Of a stretch of 64,000 bases of DNA, positions 9,527 to 18,151 are shown piece by piece (positions within the stretch are counted from its first letter, which is position 1; the number at the start of each line of letters is the position of its first letter). Position numbers and translations under genes: made by a program. The notes below the pieces were generated by a model. That model did not search any database. It saw only the letters and a program-made list of their open reading frames with translations, and was not told the DNA's origin. The DNA comes from Roseburia zhanii (GTDB lineage Bacteria; Bacillota; Clostridia; Lachnospirales; Lachnospiraceae). The stretch spans positions 62,001 to 126,000 of the forward strand of contig NZ_JACOPH010000001.1 in the NCBI RefSeq assembly GCF_014287635.1, given 5' to 3'.

Positions 9527-11644
9527 TTGGCTGGAAGAGAATATCCATTAGAGAGAACCAGAAACATTGGTATCATGGCTCATATTGATGCAGGTAAAAC
9601 CACATTAACAGAGCGTATTCTTTACTATACCGGTGTTAACTATAAGATTGGTGATACCCATGAAGGAACTGCTACCATGGACTGGATGGAACAGGAGCAG
9701 GAAAGAGGTATCACAATTACTTCAGCCGCTACAACATGTCACTGGACTTTGGAAGAAAACTGTAAACCAAAGCCGGGTGCATTAGAGCACCGTATCAATA
9801 TCATTGATACACCGGGACACGTTGACTTTACTGTTGAAGTAGAGCGTTCACTTCGTGTATTAGACGGCGCCGTTGGTGTCTTCTGTGCAAAAGGTGGAGT
9901 AGAACCTCAGTCAGAAAATGTATGGCGTCAGGCTGACACATACAATGTACCTAGAATGGCATTCATTAACAAAATGGATATCTTAGGTGCAAACTTCTAC
10001 GGAGCTGTTGAGCAGATCCGTACAAGATTAGGAAAGAACGCTATCGTTCTTCAGCTTCCAATCGGAAAAGAAGATGATTTCAAAGGAATCATTGACTTAT
10101 TCGAAATGAAAGCATATATCTACAATGATGATAAGGGCGAAGATATTTCTATCGTAGATATTCCAGACGATATGAAAGATGACGCTGAATTATATCATAC
10201 AGAATTGATTGAAAAAGTCTGCGAATTAGATGATGATTTAATGATGCAGTACTTAGAAGGTGAAGAACCTTCTGTTGAAGATATGAAGAAAGCATTAAGA
10301 AAAGGAACCTGTGAGTGTACAGCCGTTCCAGTATGCTGTGGTTCTGCATATCGTAACAAAGGTGTTCAGAAGTTGTTAGATGCAATTCTTGAGTATATGC
10401 CGGCTCCGACAGATATCCCTGCTATTAAGGGCGTTGACTTAGACGGTAACGAAGTAGAAAGACATTCATCAGATGATGAACCTTTCTCAGCTCTTGCATT
10501 TAAGATCATGGCTGACCCATTCGTAGGAAAATTAGCATACTTCCGTGTATATTCCGGTAGCATGAAATCAGGTTCTTACGTATTAAACGCAACAAAAGAT
10601 AAGAAGGAACGTGTAGGACGTATCCTTCAGATGCACGCTAATAAGAGAGCTGAATTAGATGTTGTATATTCTGGAGATATCGCAGCAGCAGTTGGATTCA
10701 AATTTACAACTACTGGTGATACAATCTGTGATGAGCAGCATCCGGTTATCTTAGAGTCCATGGAATTCCCAGAACCGGTTATCGAGCTTGCTATTGAGCC
10801 GAAGACAAAAGCTGGACAGGGTAAGATGGGTGAAGCTCTTGCAAAACTTGCAGAAGAAGATCCTACTTTCCGTGCTCATACAGATCAGGAAACTGGTCAG
10901 ACAATCATCGCTGGTATGGGTGAGCTTCATCTGGAGATCATCGTTGACCGTCTGCTTCGTGAATTCAAAGTAGAAGCTAACGTAGGTGCTCCACAGGTTG
11001 CTTACAAAGAAACCTTTACAAAACCTGTTGATCAGGAATACAAATATGCAAAACAGTCTGGTGGACGTGGACAGTACGGACACTGTAAAGTTCGTTTTGA
11101 GCCGATGGATGCCAACGGAGAAGAATTATTCAAATTTGACTCTGAAGTTGTTGGTGGTGCAATTCCTAAGGAATACATCCCGGCAGTTGGCGAAGGTATC
11201 GAAGAAGCAACAAAGGCTGGTATGCTTGGTGGATTCCCTGTAGTTGGTATCCATGCAACAGTATATGATGGTTCTTACCATGAAGTCGATTCATCTGAAA
11301 TGGCATTCCACATTGCCGGATCTATGGCATTCAAGGAAGCTATGAAGAAGGCAGCTCCAGTATTACTTGAGCCGATCATGAAAGTCGAAGTAACTATGCC
11401 GGAAGAATACATGGGAGATGTTATCGGTGATATCAACTCTCGTCGTGGACGTATCGAAGGTATGGATGACCTTGGCGGCGGTAAGATTGTACGTGCATTC
11501 GTACCACTTGCTGAGATGTTTGGTTACTCAACAGACTTACGTTCTAAGACTCAGGGACGTGGTAACTACTCCATGTTCTTCGAGAAATACGAGCCAGTAC
11601 CAAAGAATGTTCAGGAAAAAGTACTTGCTAGTAAAGAAAAATAA
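9527..11644 (+). CDS. fusA: Elongation factor G
   Basis: A 705-residue GTPase that drives translocation on the ribosome. The start is the TTG at 9527 (encoding the Met of [13 protein letters not shown]), chosen because AAGGAGG at 9512-9518 is ideally placed and the sequence then matches the family N terminus; an open frame from 9497 has no ribosome site. GTPase motifs: AHIDAGKTT (G1), RGITITSAA (G2), DTPGHVDF (G3), NKMD (G4). Domain IV is intact, with RGRIEGM near the C-terminal third. Third gene of the str operon. Confidence 0.99.
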   Translation: MAGREYPLERTRNIGIMAHIDAGKTTLTERILYYTGVNYKIGDTHEGTATMDWMEQEQERGITITSAATTCHWTLEENCKPKPGALEHRINIIDTPGHVDFTVEVERSLRVLDGAVGVFCAKGGVEPQSENVWRQADTYNVPRMAFINKMDILGANFYGAVEQIRTRLGKNAIVLQLPIGKEDDFKGIIDLFEMKAYIYNDDKGEDISIVDIPDDMKDDAELYHTELIEKVCELDDDLMMQYLEGEEPSVEDMKKALRKGTCECTAVPVCCGSAYRNKGVQKLLDAILEYMPAPTDIPAIKGVDLDGNEVERHSSDDEPFSALAFKIMADPFVGKLAYFRVYSGSMKSGSYVLNATKDKKERVGRILQMHANKRAELDVVYSGDIAAAVGFKFTTTGDTICDEQHPVILESMEFPEPVIELAIEPKTKAGQGKMGEALAKLAEEDPTFRAHTDQETGQTIIAGMGELHLEIIVDRLLREFKVEANVGAPQVAYKETFTKPVDQEYKYAKQSGGRGQYGHCKVRFEPMDANGEELFKFDSEVVGGAIPKEYIPAVGEGIEEATKAGMLGGFPVVGIHATVYDGSYHEVDSSEMAFHIAGSMAFKEAMKKAAPVLLEPIMKVEVTMPEEYMGDVIGDINSRRGRIEGMDDLGGGKIVRAFVPLAEMFGYSTDLRSKTQGRGNYSMFFEKYEPVPKNVQEKVLASKEK

Positions 11645-11653
11645 ATAAATGGC

Positions 11654-11682
11654 TTGAAAAACTCGGCAATCTTAGATATAAT
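11654..11682 (+). promoter_or_regulatory. Promoter of tuf
   Basis: TTGAAA (11654-11659), 17 bp spacer, TATAAT (11677-11682). The spacer and downstream bases also form an inverted repeat, CTCGGC with GCCGAG, that brackets the -10 box. It gives tuf its own start of transcription in the fusA-tuf gap. Confidence 0.8.
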
Positions 11683-11770
11683 CAGAGATAGCCGAGTGTA
11701 AGTCAGTGATATAAAAATTGGAACAAATATCCGCCCACTCAGGGCATCAAATTAAGGAGGACGTTTTAAA

Positions 11771-12958
11771 ATGGCAAAGGCTAAATTTGAAAGAACAAAA
11801 CCACATTGTAATATCGGAACCATCGGTCACGTAGACCATGGTAAAACAACTTTAACAGCAGCTATCACAAAAGTATTATCTGAAAGAGTTGCTGGTAACG
11901 AAGCTACAGATTTCGAGAACATCGACAAAGCTCCGGAAGAAAGAGAAAGAGGTATCACAATCTCTACAGCTCACGTTGAGTACGAAACAGAGAAAAGACA
12001 TTACGCACACGTTGACTGCCCAGGACATGCTGACTACGTTAAGAACATGATCACTGGTGCTGCTCAGATGGACGGAGCTATCCTTGTTGTAGCTGCTACA
12101 GACGGTGTTATGGCTCAGACAAAAGAGCATATCTTATTATCCCGTCAGGTAGGTGTACCTTACATCGTTGTTTTCTTAAACAAATGCGATATGGTAGACG
12201 ATCCAGAGTTAATCGAATTAGTAGAGATGGAAGTTACAGAGCAGTTAGAGGAATATGGATTCAATGACTGCCCAATCATTAAAGGTTCTGCATTAAAAGC
12301 TCTTGAAGATCCAATGGGAGAATGGGGCGACAAGATTATGGAATTAATGGATACAGTAGATGAGTATATTCCAGATCCAGAACGTGATACAGACAAACCT
12401 TTCTTAATGCCAGTTGAAGACGTATTCACAATCACAGGACGTGGTACAGTTGCTACTGGTAGAGTAGAAAGAGGAACATTACACTTAAATGACGAACTTG
12501 AAATCTTAGGTGTTAAAGAAGACGTTCAGAAAACAGTTGTAACTGGTATCGAAATGTTCCGTAAGATGTTAGACGAAGCTCAGGCTGGTGATAACATCGG
12601 TGCATTACTTCGTGGTATTAACCGTGACCAGATCGTTCGTGGACAGGTTCTTGCTAAACCGGGAACAGTTACATGTCATCACAAATTTACAGCTCAGGTT
12701 TACGTTTTAACAAAAGACGAAGGTGGACGTCATACACCTTTCTTCAACAACTATCGTCCACAGTTCTACTTCAGAACAACAGACGTAACAGGTGTTTGTG
12801 AATTACCAGCAGGAACAGAAATGTGTATGCCTGGTGATAACGTAGAAATGACAATCGAACTGATTCATCCAGTAGCTATGGAGCAGGGTCTTACATTCGC
12901 TATTCGTGAAGGTGGACGTACTGTAGGATCAGGACGTGTTGCTACAATCATCGAGTAA
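11771..12958 (+). CDS. tuf: Elongation factor Tu, 3' end shared with an attachment site
   Basis: A 395-residue GTPase that brings aminoacyl-tRNA to the ribosome. The ATG at 11771 is preceded by AAGGAGG at 11754-11760. Motifs [30 protein letters not shown] and NKCD are intact. The last 56 bases of the gene region (12904-12959, including the stop codon) are duplicated perfectly at 25994-26049, marking the 3' end as the attachment site of a mobile element. The reading frame and C terminus (GRVATIIE) are preserved after integration, so the gene should be fully functional. Confidence 0.99.
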   Translation: MAKAKFERTKPHCNIGTIGHVDHGKTTLTAAITKVLSERVAGNEATDFENIDKAPEERERGITISTAHVEYETEKRHYAHVDCPGHADYVKNMITGAAQMDGAILVVAATDGVMAQTKEHILLSRQVGVPYIVVFLNKCDMVDDPELIELVEMEVTEQLEEYGFNDCPIIKGSALKALEDPMGEWGDKIMELMDTVDEYIPDPERDTDKPFLMPVEDVFTITGRGTVATGRVERGTLHLNDELEILGVKEDVQKTVVTGIEMFRKMLDEAQAGDNIGALLRGINRDQIVRGQVLAKPGTVTCHHKFTAQVYVLTKDEGGRHTPFFNNYRPQFYFRTTDVTGVCELPAGTEMCMPGDNVEMTIELIHPVAMEQGLTFAIREGGRTVGSGRVATIIE

Positions 12959-12959
12959 T
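12904..12959 (+). repeat. Left attachment site (attL) within tuf
   Basis: The 56 bases from TCGTGAAGGTGG to GAGTAAT are identical to 25994-26049. The match stops on both sides at a single mismatching base. It covers the last 18 codons of tuf plus the stop, so recombination anywhere inside restores the gene. Confidence 0.93.
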
Positions 12960-13014
12960 ACAATCTGAATATAGATTTGTTATCGTAAGATAACGTTGTG
13001 TCCAAACGTAAGAT

Positions 13015-13045
13015 ACCCGTAGAACTTCGGTTCTACGGGTTTTTC
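13015..13045 (+). terminator. Terminator after tuf, supplied by the element
   Basis: Arms ACCCGTAGAAC and GTTCTACGGGT around a TTCG tetraloop, followed by TTTTT. It replaces the original tuf terminator, now displaced to 26068. A second hairpin, AAACGGTTG with CAACCGTTT (13098-13132), follows it without a T run. Confidence 0.9.
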
Positions 13046-13168
13046 TGTTGCCTGGAAATATAGAAAAGAGTGAGAAATAATAACGAACAGTATAGAAAAA
13101 CGGTTGCCGGGAGAGAGTCCTGACAACCGTTTGTGATAACAGAATGATAACAAAATTCTGAAAGTTGA

Positions 13169-13196
13169 TTGACAAATTTGAAATCAATGCTATACT
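13169..13196 (+). promoter_or_regulatory. Promoter of the permuted tRNA-like RNA gene
   Basis: TTGACA (13169-13174), a 16 bp spacer and TATACT (13191-13196). Transcription would start near 13203, just upstream of the tRNA 3'-half sequence. Confidence 0.75.
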
Positions 13197-13202
13197 ACCA
13201 CT

Positions 13203-13457
13203 ATAATTAAGTTAGCAATAGGTTCTGGTTCGATTCCAGATATCGCCACCATATTAGGAATTCTTTTGAGTTCTATGATTTCGGGAATAGTATATGACAT
13301 CGAAAAGTGCATTTACAAGAAAGGAATTGATATTATGAAAAAAGAAATCTTATTAGTAGGTCTGGGTATTTGCGGCGATATGGTGTAATGGTAGCATGGA
13401 ATAATAAGCAATTCTCCCAGACCACCAAAAATAAAGAGCTCTTCGTGAGCTCTTTTT
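13203..13457 (+). ncRNA. Permuted tRNA-like RNA: 3' half with CCA precedes the 5' half
   Basis: Seen directly: 13224-13251 reads as the 3' end of a tRNA, with T stem TCTGG/CCAGA, loop TTCGATT, acceptor strand TATCGCC, base A and CCA. Some 120 bases later, 13374-13397 reads as a tRNA 5' end: acceptor strand GGCGATA, TG at positions 8-9, and a D arm GTG-TAATGGTAG-CAT with the loop GG that normally contacts the T loop. GGCGATA is perfectly complementary to TATCGCC (7 of 7). The unit has its own promoter (13169) and terminator (13433). I could not fold a canonical anticodon arm from the flanks, so no amino-acid identity is assigned. A two-piece or circularly permuted tRNA, a tRNA-like decoy, or a decayed duplication are all possible; the clean transcription signals favour a functional RNA. 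Confidence 0.6.
13433..13457 (+). terminator. Terminator of the tRNA-like RNA gene
   Basis: AAGAGCTC and GAGCTCTT around TTCGT, then a T run. It also lies just beyond the stop codon of the convergent repressor gene and could serve both strands. Confidence 0.85.
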
Positions 13458-13470
13458 CTTATGCACAAAA

Positions 13471-14004
13471 TTAAGTCAGATCATATGTCTTGATGTCATT
13501 GCCTTCAGTGCCCTTCTTAACGATAGTATGGCAACCTATCGTAGTACCCATAGCACGCAGTTTCCATTCTTCCTGGGTAGCGTTGAGTTTATCCAGTTCT
13601 TCCTGTCTTTTATCTTCATTTTCGATAGCTAATATTTCAGCTTTTTCCTTTTCATAGACATTTTTAAACTGACACCATTTACTGAAAAAGTCCTGCATTG
13701 TAGGATTGTCGAAAGTCAGTGAAATCTTCTGATCAGGTGTCTCAGCAAGTGAGAGGTTCACTGAATCATCAATAGAAAACAACAGAGAGAGTACATCTCC
13801 GACTGTTTCAATATTAAAATCCAGAAAAACACTTACATTTAATCCCAGTGCAGTTGCAATCTTTTCTAACTGATCCGGTTTCGGATTCCGGATTCCCAGT
13901 TCATATTTTCTGATTGTTCCTACGTTAATGCCGGACAGCTCGGCTAACTGTATCTGACTGTATCCTCTAAATTCCCGGAATGCCCGGATTTTTTTGCCAA
14001 CCAT
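13471..14004 (-). CDS. XRE-family repressor of the mobile element
   Basis: A 177-residue protein with an N-terminal Cro/C1 helix-turn-helix (residues about 5-60: FREFRGYSQIQLAELSG...TIRKYELG). The C-terminal 110 residues are charged and probably oligomerise; I do not recognise them, and no LexA-type protease site is obvious. The ATG at 14004 has AAGGAGG upstream on the minus strand. It is divergent from the excisionase-integrase genes, and three CACAAAAGTGA-type operators lie between them, one inside the integrase promoter. It therefore most likely keeps the element quiescent. Confidence 0.85.
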   Translation of the reverse strand: MVGKKIRAFREFRGYSQIQLAELSGINVGTIRKYELGIRNPKPDQLEKIATALGLNVSVFLDFNIETVGDVLSLLFSIDDSVNLSLAETPDQKISLTFDNPTMQDFFSKWCQFKNVYEKEKAEILAIENEDKRQEELDKLNATQEEWKLRAMGTTIGCHTIVKKGTEGNDIKTYDLT

Positions 14005-14042
14005 AATGCTGCCTCCTTAATAATATTTGTGCTTCTATTCTA

Positions 14043-14198
14043 GCACAAAAGTGAATGATACAAAAGAGTGAGATTTAACAAATTGCCGATACGCAAGCAA
14101 TAGGTATGGAATGGAAAAAATAAATTCGCAAATGTTTATTGACAAATTCACAAAAGTGAATTATTATAAGAAAACAAAGAAAGAGTCACAAAAGTGAC
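14043..14198. promoter_or_regulatory. Integration operon promoter with three repressor operators
   Basis: The plus-strand promoter is TTGACA (14139-14144), 17 bp, TATTAT (14162-14167). The palindrome TTCACAAAAGTGAA (14147-14160) lies exactly within its spacer. A second palindrome, GTCACAAAAGTGAC (14185-14198), lies just after the start of transcription. A partial copy, GCACAAAAGTGAAT (14043-14056), lies beside the divergent repressor gene. The arrangement is typical of a phage-like repressor switch. Confidence 0.75.
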
Positions 14199-14214
14199 TG
14201 GAAAGGAGGACGCT

Positions 14215-14406
14215 ATGAGAACTAATTATATGATGACTGTTGATGATGTCATGGAAGAATTAGGTGTGAAACGTAGTAAAGCATATTCTATTCTGAAGCA
14301 GCTCAATGATGAACTGGCAAAGGAAGGATATGTAGCAGTTCGTGGAAAGATTCCACGTCCCTACTGGGAAACAAAATTTTATGGATGCTCTCAGAGAGCA
14401 GTATGA
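14215..14406 (+). CDS. Small HTH protein, probable excisionase
   Basis: A 63-residue protein starting at the ATG at 14215 behind AAGGAGG. MTVDDVMEELGVKRSKAYSILKQLNDEL forms a winged-helix/AlpA-like DNA-binding unit, the type found in excisionases and directionality factors. It lies directly upstream of the integrase (13 bp gap) in one operon under the operator-controlled promoter at 14139. By position it should help excision or activate the integrase; the function is inferred. Confidence 0.7.
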   Translation: MRTNYMMTVDDVMEELGVKRSKAYSILKQLNDELAKEGYVAVRGKIPRPYWETKFYGCSQRAV

Positions 14407-14419
14407 AGGAGGTTTTAAG

Positions 14420-15472
14420 ATGTCAGCTTACAAAGACAAAACACAGGGAACCTGGTATGTGAGCTTCCGCTATATTGACTGGACAGGTAAGAAAACGCAG
14501 AAGCTGAAAAGAGGGTTCAAGACAAAGAAAGAAGCATTGAATTATGAAAAGGAATTCATAAGAAAGACTGCAGCGGATATGAAAATGGAGATGAACAGTT
14601 TTATTCAAGTCTATTTTGAAGATAAAAAGAATGAACTGAAAGAAAATTCAATCCGTAATAAGCAGCACATGATGAACAAGCACATTGTTCCATATTTTGG
14701 AACAAGAAAAATGAATGAAATTACACCAGCAGAGATTATCCAGTGGCAGAATGCCATTCAGGAAAAAGGATACAGCAAGACTTATGAGCGTATGATTCAG
14801 AATCAGTTAAATGCACTGTTTAATCATGCACAGAAAATTTACAATCTGAAGGAAAATCCATGTAAGAAAGTAAAAAAGATGGGGAAATCGGATGCAAATA
14901 AGCTGGAGTTCTGGACGAAAGCAGAATATGACAGATTTATCGCCGGGATTGAGCCGGGGAGTGAAGATTATCTGATATTTGAAATTCTGTTCTGGACAGG
15001 AATTAGGGAAGGAGAGCTTCTAGCATTGAGTCTTTCGGATTTTGATATGAGTGGAAATCTCCTGCATATCAATAAGACCTATAACCGGATCAAGAAAAGA
15101 GATGTGATTGATACTCCAAAAACAGAAAATTCAGTCCGGACTATTGATATTCCCAATTTTCTTAAGGAAGAGGTACAGGAGTATGCAAAGAAGCATTATG
15201 GATTTCCGGAAGATCAGCGGTTGTTCCCGATTGTGGCGAGAACACTGCAGAAACGTCTTAAGAAATATGAAGCACTGACCGGTGTAAAACCAATCAGAGT
15301 GCACGATATCCGTCACAGCCATGTGGCATATCTGATCTACCAGGGCGTAGAACCACTGATTATCAAGGAAAGGCTGGGGCACAAAGACATTCAGATGACA
15401 TTGAACACTTATGGGCATCTGTACCCGTCACAGCAGAAAAAAGTTGCTGAGATGCTGGACAATAAACGTTAA
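14420..15472 (+). CDS. int: Tyrosine recombinase/integrase of the tuf element
   Basis: A 350-residue integrase starting at the ATG at 14420 (ribosome site GAAGGAGG at 14406-14413). The N-terminal arm-binding domain (about 1-60) contains WYVSFRYIDWTGKKTQ; the SAM-like core-binding domain spans about 60-160; the catalytic domain about 170-350. Catalytic residues visible: Arg in TGIREGELLAL, His-x-x-Arg in HDIRHSH, His in RLGHKDIQ and the nucleophile Tyr in NTYGHLYP. It should catalyse integration at the 56 bp core in tuf. It lies at the tuf-proximal end of the element. Confidence 0.95.
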   Translation: MSAYKDKTQGTWYVSFRYIDWTGKKTQKLKRGFKTKKEALNYEKEFIRKTAADMKMEMNSFIQVYFEDKKNELKENSIRNKQHMMNKHIVPYFGTRKMNEITPAEIIQWQNAIQEKGYSKTYERMIQNQLNALFNHAQKIYNLKENPCKKVKKMGKSDANKLEFWTKAEYDRFIAGIEPGSEDYLIFEILFWTGIREGELLALSLSDFDMSGNLLHINKTYNRIKKRDVIDTPKTENSVRTIDIPNFLKEEVQEYAKKHYGFPEDQRLFPIVARTLQKRLKKYEALTGVKPIRVHDIRHSHVAYLIYQGVEPLIIKERLGHKDIQMTLNTYGHLYPSQQKKVAEMLDNKR

Positions 15473-15491
15473 TACGGAGGAAAAGAAGCAA

Positions 15492-15662
15492 ATGAAAACA
15501 AAGAAAGTAGTCGGAAAAATATTTGATGCAATTAACTACAGTAAGAAGCTGAAAATAAGTTCCATTTTACCGGATCAGGATTCAGATTATGTGATTCTTC
15601 TTGAATTAGAGGACGGAAGCAAATTTGAAATCATTATTATTCCTACAAGGAGATTTGTGTAA
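15492..15662 (+). CDS. Small hypothetical protein
   Basis: A 56-residue protein starting at the ATG at 15492, 19 bp after the integrase, with ACGGAGGAAA upstream. It has a basic N terminus (MKTKKVVGKIFDAINYSKK) and a beta-strand-rich, hydrophobic C terminus (YVILLELEDGSKFEIIIIP). I do not recognise a family. It is probably co-transcribed with the integrase. Confidence 0.6.
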   Translation: MKTKKVVGKIFDAINYSKKLKISSILPDQDSDYVILLELEDGSKFEIIIIPTRRFV

Positions 15663-15674
15663 GGAGCAAAAGCT

Positions 15675-15847
15675 ATGACTACTGACAGACAAAAAGAAAA
15701 AGCCCAGATAAAATATCTGAGCAAGTTCTCTGATAATCAGATTCACTGATATACCATCTTGGCAGATTAAGTATATCACGAATTGAAAGATACAACAATT
15801 CCCGAATATCTGTTCATCGGAGACTTGCTCGGAGGGGCAGGAGGTAG
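15675..15847 (+). pseudogene. Small conserved-looking ORF broken by a frameshift
   Basis: From the ATG at 15675 (ribosome site AAGGAG at 15661) the frame reads MTTDRQKEKAQIKYLSKFSD and stops at 15749. In another frame, overlapping the end, translation continues LIYHLGRLSISRIERYNN and on to RRLARRGRR with a stop at 15845-15847. Joining the two gives a plausible 57-residue basic protein, so an indel near 15740 has probably broken the gene. The ribosome site of the downstream primase gene overlaps its end. Confidence 0.55.
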
Positions 15848-15849
15848 AA

Positions 15850-16524
15850 GTGACATTATTTGAACAGGTAAAAGAATGTGTGACAGCCAGACAGGCTGCG
15901 GAGCATTATGGGATTAAAGTAAAAAGAAATGGAATGGCGTGTTGTCCGTTTCATAAAGACCGACACCCAAGTATGAAGGCAGATAAAATATATCACTGCT
16001 TTGCATGTGGAGTGGGCGGTGATGCGATAGATTTTACAGCAAGGTTATTTGGAATATCACAGTATGAAGCCGCGAAAAAGATGATAGAAGATTTTGGACT
16101 GGATATAAAAATCGAAGACAGAAACAAATACAAAAGGATGCACCAAAGCAGGAATACTTTGATATCAAAGAAACCTAAAGTTGTGATGATCAGAGAAAAA
16201 CTGGAGCAGTGGTTGAAACATGCAACAGACGTGCTGATAAGATATCTGAAATGGATTCAGTTCTGGAAAGAGTTTTACAGACCAGAACCGGAAGAAGAAT
16301 GGCACGAGTTATTTACGGAGGCATTGGCAAATGAAAGAAAGATAAATGACTATCTGGACGTGCTGATGTTTGGAACGGGAGAAGAAATTGTAGAATTTTT
16401 CAAGATGAAGAGAAGGGAGGTTGAAAAAATTGAAGAAAGAATTAACGAATATCAGCGAGAAGTCCTTAATGGAATTAGAAGATATTGTGAACGAGGAGAT
16501 GCTTACAACAGAAGATGTCAATGA
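15850..16524 (+). CDS. CHC2 zinc-finger DNA primase-like protein
   Basis: A 224-residue protein. The start is the GTG at 15850, behind CAGGAGG. The N-terminal 75 residues are a DnaG-type zinc-binding domain: MACCPFHKDRHPSM then YHCFACGVGGDAIDF gives the CHC2 ligands. There is no TOPRIM catalytic domain; the remainder is helical and charged, so it probably recognises template while another protein supplies catalysis. It overlaps the following VapE gene by about 95 bp, indicating translational coupling. This primase-VapE pairing is common in satellites and mobilizable elements, where it supports element replication. Confidence 0.85.
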   Translation: MTLFEQVKECVTARQAAEHYGIKVKRNGMACCPFHKDRHPSMKADKIYHCFACGVGGDAIDFTARLFGISQYEAAKKMIEDFGLDIKIEDRNKYKRMHQSRNTLISKKPKVVMIREKLEQWLKHATDVLIRYLKWIQFWKEFYRPEPEEEWHELFTEALANERKINDYLDVLMFGTGEEIVEFFKMKRREVEKIEERINEYQREVLNGIRRYCERGDAYNRRCQ

Positions 16525-17806
16525 TATGTTGGAGCATACGGATAAAGGAAGAACAAAGCAGACAATCAGAAATTGTGTAACCGTATTACAAAAAGATCCA
16601 GTGCTGAAAAAAGCGATTAAACGAAATGAGCTTTCTGGAAGAATGGACATTGTGAAAGAGGTGCCCTGGGAACGGAGAAATAACAGTCCTACGGTTACAG
16701 ATACTGATGAAAATAATTTGAAGATGTATCTGGAAGAAAATTATGAACTGACAAGCGAGCGTGTGATCAAAGCGGGAGTAGATATTGTTTCCAATGAAAA
16801 TAAATATCACCCAATCAGAGATTATCTGGAGAGCCTGGTTTGGGACGGAATTCCAAGAATAGAAAATATGCTTCCGCATTTCCTGGGAGCAGAAAAGAGC
16901 AACTACACAGTCGGAGTAATGAAAATGCACATGGTGGCAGCGATTTCGAGAATTTATGAACCGGGAATAAAATATGACATTATGCTGTGTCTGGTTGGAA
17001 GTCAGGGAGCCGGAAAGTCTACATTTTTCAAATATCTGGCGATAAAAGAAGAATGGTTCAGTGATAATCTGGATCATCTGGATGATGAAAACATTTACAG
17101 AAAACTGCAGAACCACTGGATTATTGAAATGGGAGAAATGAAGGCAACTGTCACAGCAAAGAATATTGAACAGATAAAATCGTTTCTGAGCAGACAGAAA
17201 GAAACCTACAAGGTACCTTATGAAGTTCACCCGGAAGACAGACCGAGACAGTGTGTATTTTGCGGTACTTCAAATGATCTGAATTTTCTTCCTCTGGACA
17301 GAACCGGAAACAGACGATTTGCTCCGGTGATGACAGATATGTTGAAAGCAGAAGTTCATATTCTGGACAATGAGGCAGAGAGCAAAGCCTATATCGAACA
17401 GGCTTGGGCAGAGGCAATGGTACTGTATCGACAGGGAAATGTGTTCTTAGGATTTACAAAGGAAATTGAGGAAGAGGCAAAGCGTCTGCAGAAAGAATTT
17501 ATGCCGGAAGATACCAATGCCGGAATCATACAGGCATTTCTTGATGACTACGATGACGATTATGTATGTACAAGAATTCTGTTCGATGAAGCGCTACATC
17601 GAACCGGAGAAATGAAACAGTGGGAAGGTAAAGAGATTGCTAATATTATGAACAATGCGATTGTAGGCTGGAAACCACATGGTACACACCGATTCGGAAA
17701 GGAATATGGAATACAGCGGTCATGGAAACGGATGGAAGATTCGGTGAAGAAAGATAAAGACGGATTTATAGAAGTACCGGAACAGTTGGAAATACCGTTT
17801 GAGTAA
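16430..17806 (+). CDS. VapE-family ATPase/helicase-like replication protein
   Basis: A protein of about 458 residues. The start is taken as the TTG at 16430, nine bases after GGGAGG; a TTG at 16421 abuts the ribosome site too closely. The P-loop is GSQGAGKSTFFKYL (about residues 196-209), with a Walker B-like WIIEMGEM and a CGTSND segment further on. VapE proteins belong to the phage/plasmid SF3-like primase-helicase group, and they act with the neighbouring CHC2 protein in element replication. The acidic C-terminal region (DDYDDDYVCTRILFDEAL) is a winged-helix-like part. The gene overlaps the primase gene. Confidence 0.88.
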   Translation: MKKELTNISEKSLMELEDIVNEEMLTTEDVNDMLEHTDKGRTKQTIRNCVTVLQKDPVLKKAIKRNELSGRMDIVKEVPWERRNNSPTVTDTDENNLKMYLEENYELTSERVIKAGVDIVSNENKYHPIRDYLESLVWDGIPRIENMLPHFLGAEKSNYTVGVMKMHMVAAISRIYEPGIKYDIMLCLVGSQGAGKSTFFKYLAIKEEWFSDNLDHLDDENIYRKLQNHWIIEMGEMKATVTAKNIEQIKSFLSRQKETYKVPYEVHPEDRPRQCVFCGTSNDLNFLPLDRTGNRRFAPVMTDMLKAEVHILDNEAESKAYIEQAWAEAMVLYRQGNVFLGFTKEIEEEAKRLQKEFMPEDTNAGIIQAFLDDYDDDYVCTRILFDEALHRTGEMKQWEGKEIANIMNNAIVGWKPHGTHRFGKEYGIQRSWKRMEDSVKKDKDGFIEVPEQLEIPFE

Positions 17807-17813
17807 AGATTAT

Positions 17814-17901
17814 TGTAAACGATGTAAACGGAACTTGAAGAAAAAACTTAAAACGTTAACTTTTAAAATCTTTTGAACTCCGTTTACAAATTCCGTTTAC
17901 A
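17814..17901. repeat. Inverted iterons TGTAAACGGA, candidate replication origin
   Basis: TGTAAACG (17814-17821) and TGTAAACGGAA (17823-17833) face TCCGTTTACA (17879-17888) and TTCCGTTTACA (17891-17901). Two direct copies on the left mirror two on the right around an A+T-rich centre of about 45 bp. The position directly after the primase/VapE genes suggests an origin of replication or a regulator site for the following operon. Confidence 0.6.
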
Positions 17902-17920
17902 GACTGGAAAGGAGCAGAAA

Positions 17921-18151
17921 ATGATGAAACAGGGAAGATTAGGATACAACAGTAGTAATGGAAGATATGGATTATTATCATCAGACTTATGGATTGATAC
18001 AGGATTTCACTGTGGAGAAGGACTGGAAGTGCTGGTAGGTGATGAATGGGTACAGACCAGAATGGAGATGAATCTGGCAAGAGAATGGTATCTGGTGGGG
18101 ACACCTTACTGCGGAGATATGGAATATGTGCAGGCGAGAATATCGGGATAA
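17921..18151 (+). CDS. DUF5348-like small protein
   Basis: A 76-residue protein starting at the ATG at 17921 behind AAAGGAG. The sequence GRYGLLSSDLWIDTGFHCGEG and LVGTPYCGDMEY resembles the small DUF5348 family that I know from Firmicute mobile elements, usually next to relaxase or replication genes. The fold appears to be a small beta barrel. The function is unknown. It lies between the iterons and the probable oriT. Confidence 0.65.
   Translation: MMKQGRLGYNSSNGRYGLLSSDLWIDTGFHCGEGLEVLVGDEWVQTRMEMNLAREWYLVGTPYCGDMEYVQARISG

Noticed and set aside
13359..13427. A second tRNA closed by GGTCTGGG/CCCAGACC followed by ACCA
   Set aside because: The enclosed sequence has no T arm, so it cannot be an ordinary tRNA; it is kept only as an alternative stem.
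13203..13457. Permuted tmRNA or a permuted group I intron-exon
   Set aside because: There is no tag-like alanine-ending reading frame or tmRNA pseudoknot pattern, the D arm is of tRNA type, and there is no room for intron halves outside the two tRNA parts.
17814..17901. CRISPR-like repeats
   Set aside because: The repeated words are 8-11 bases in two orientations without regular spacers, and no cas gene is near.
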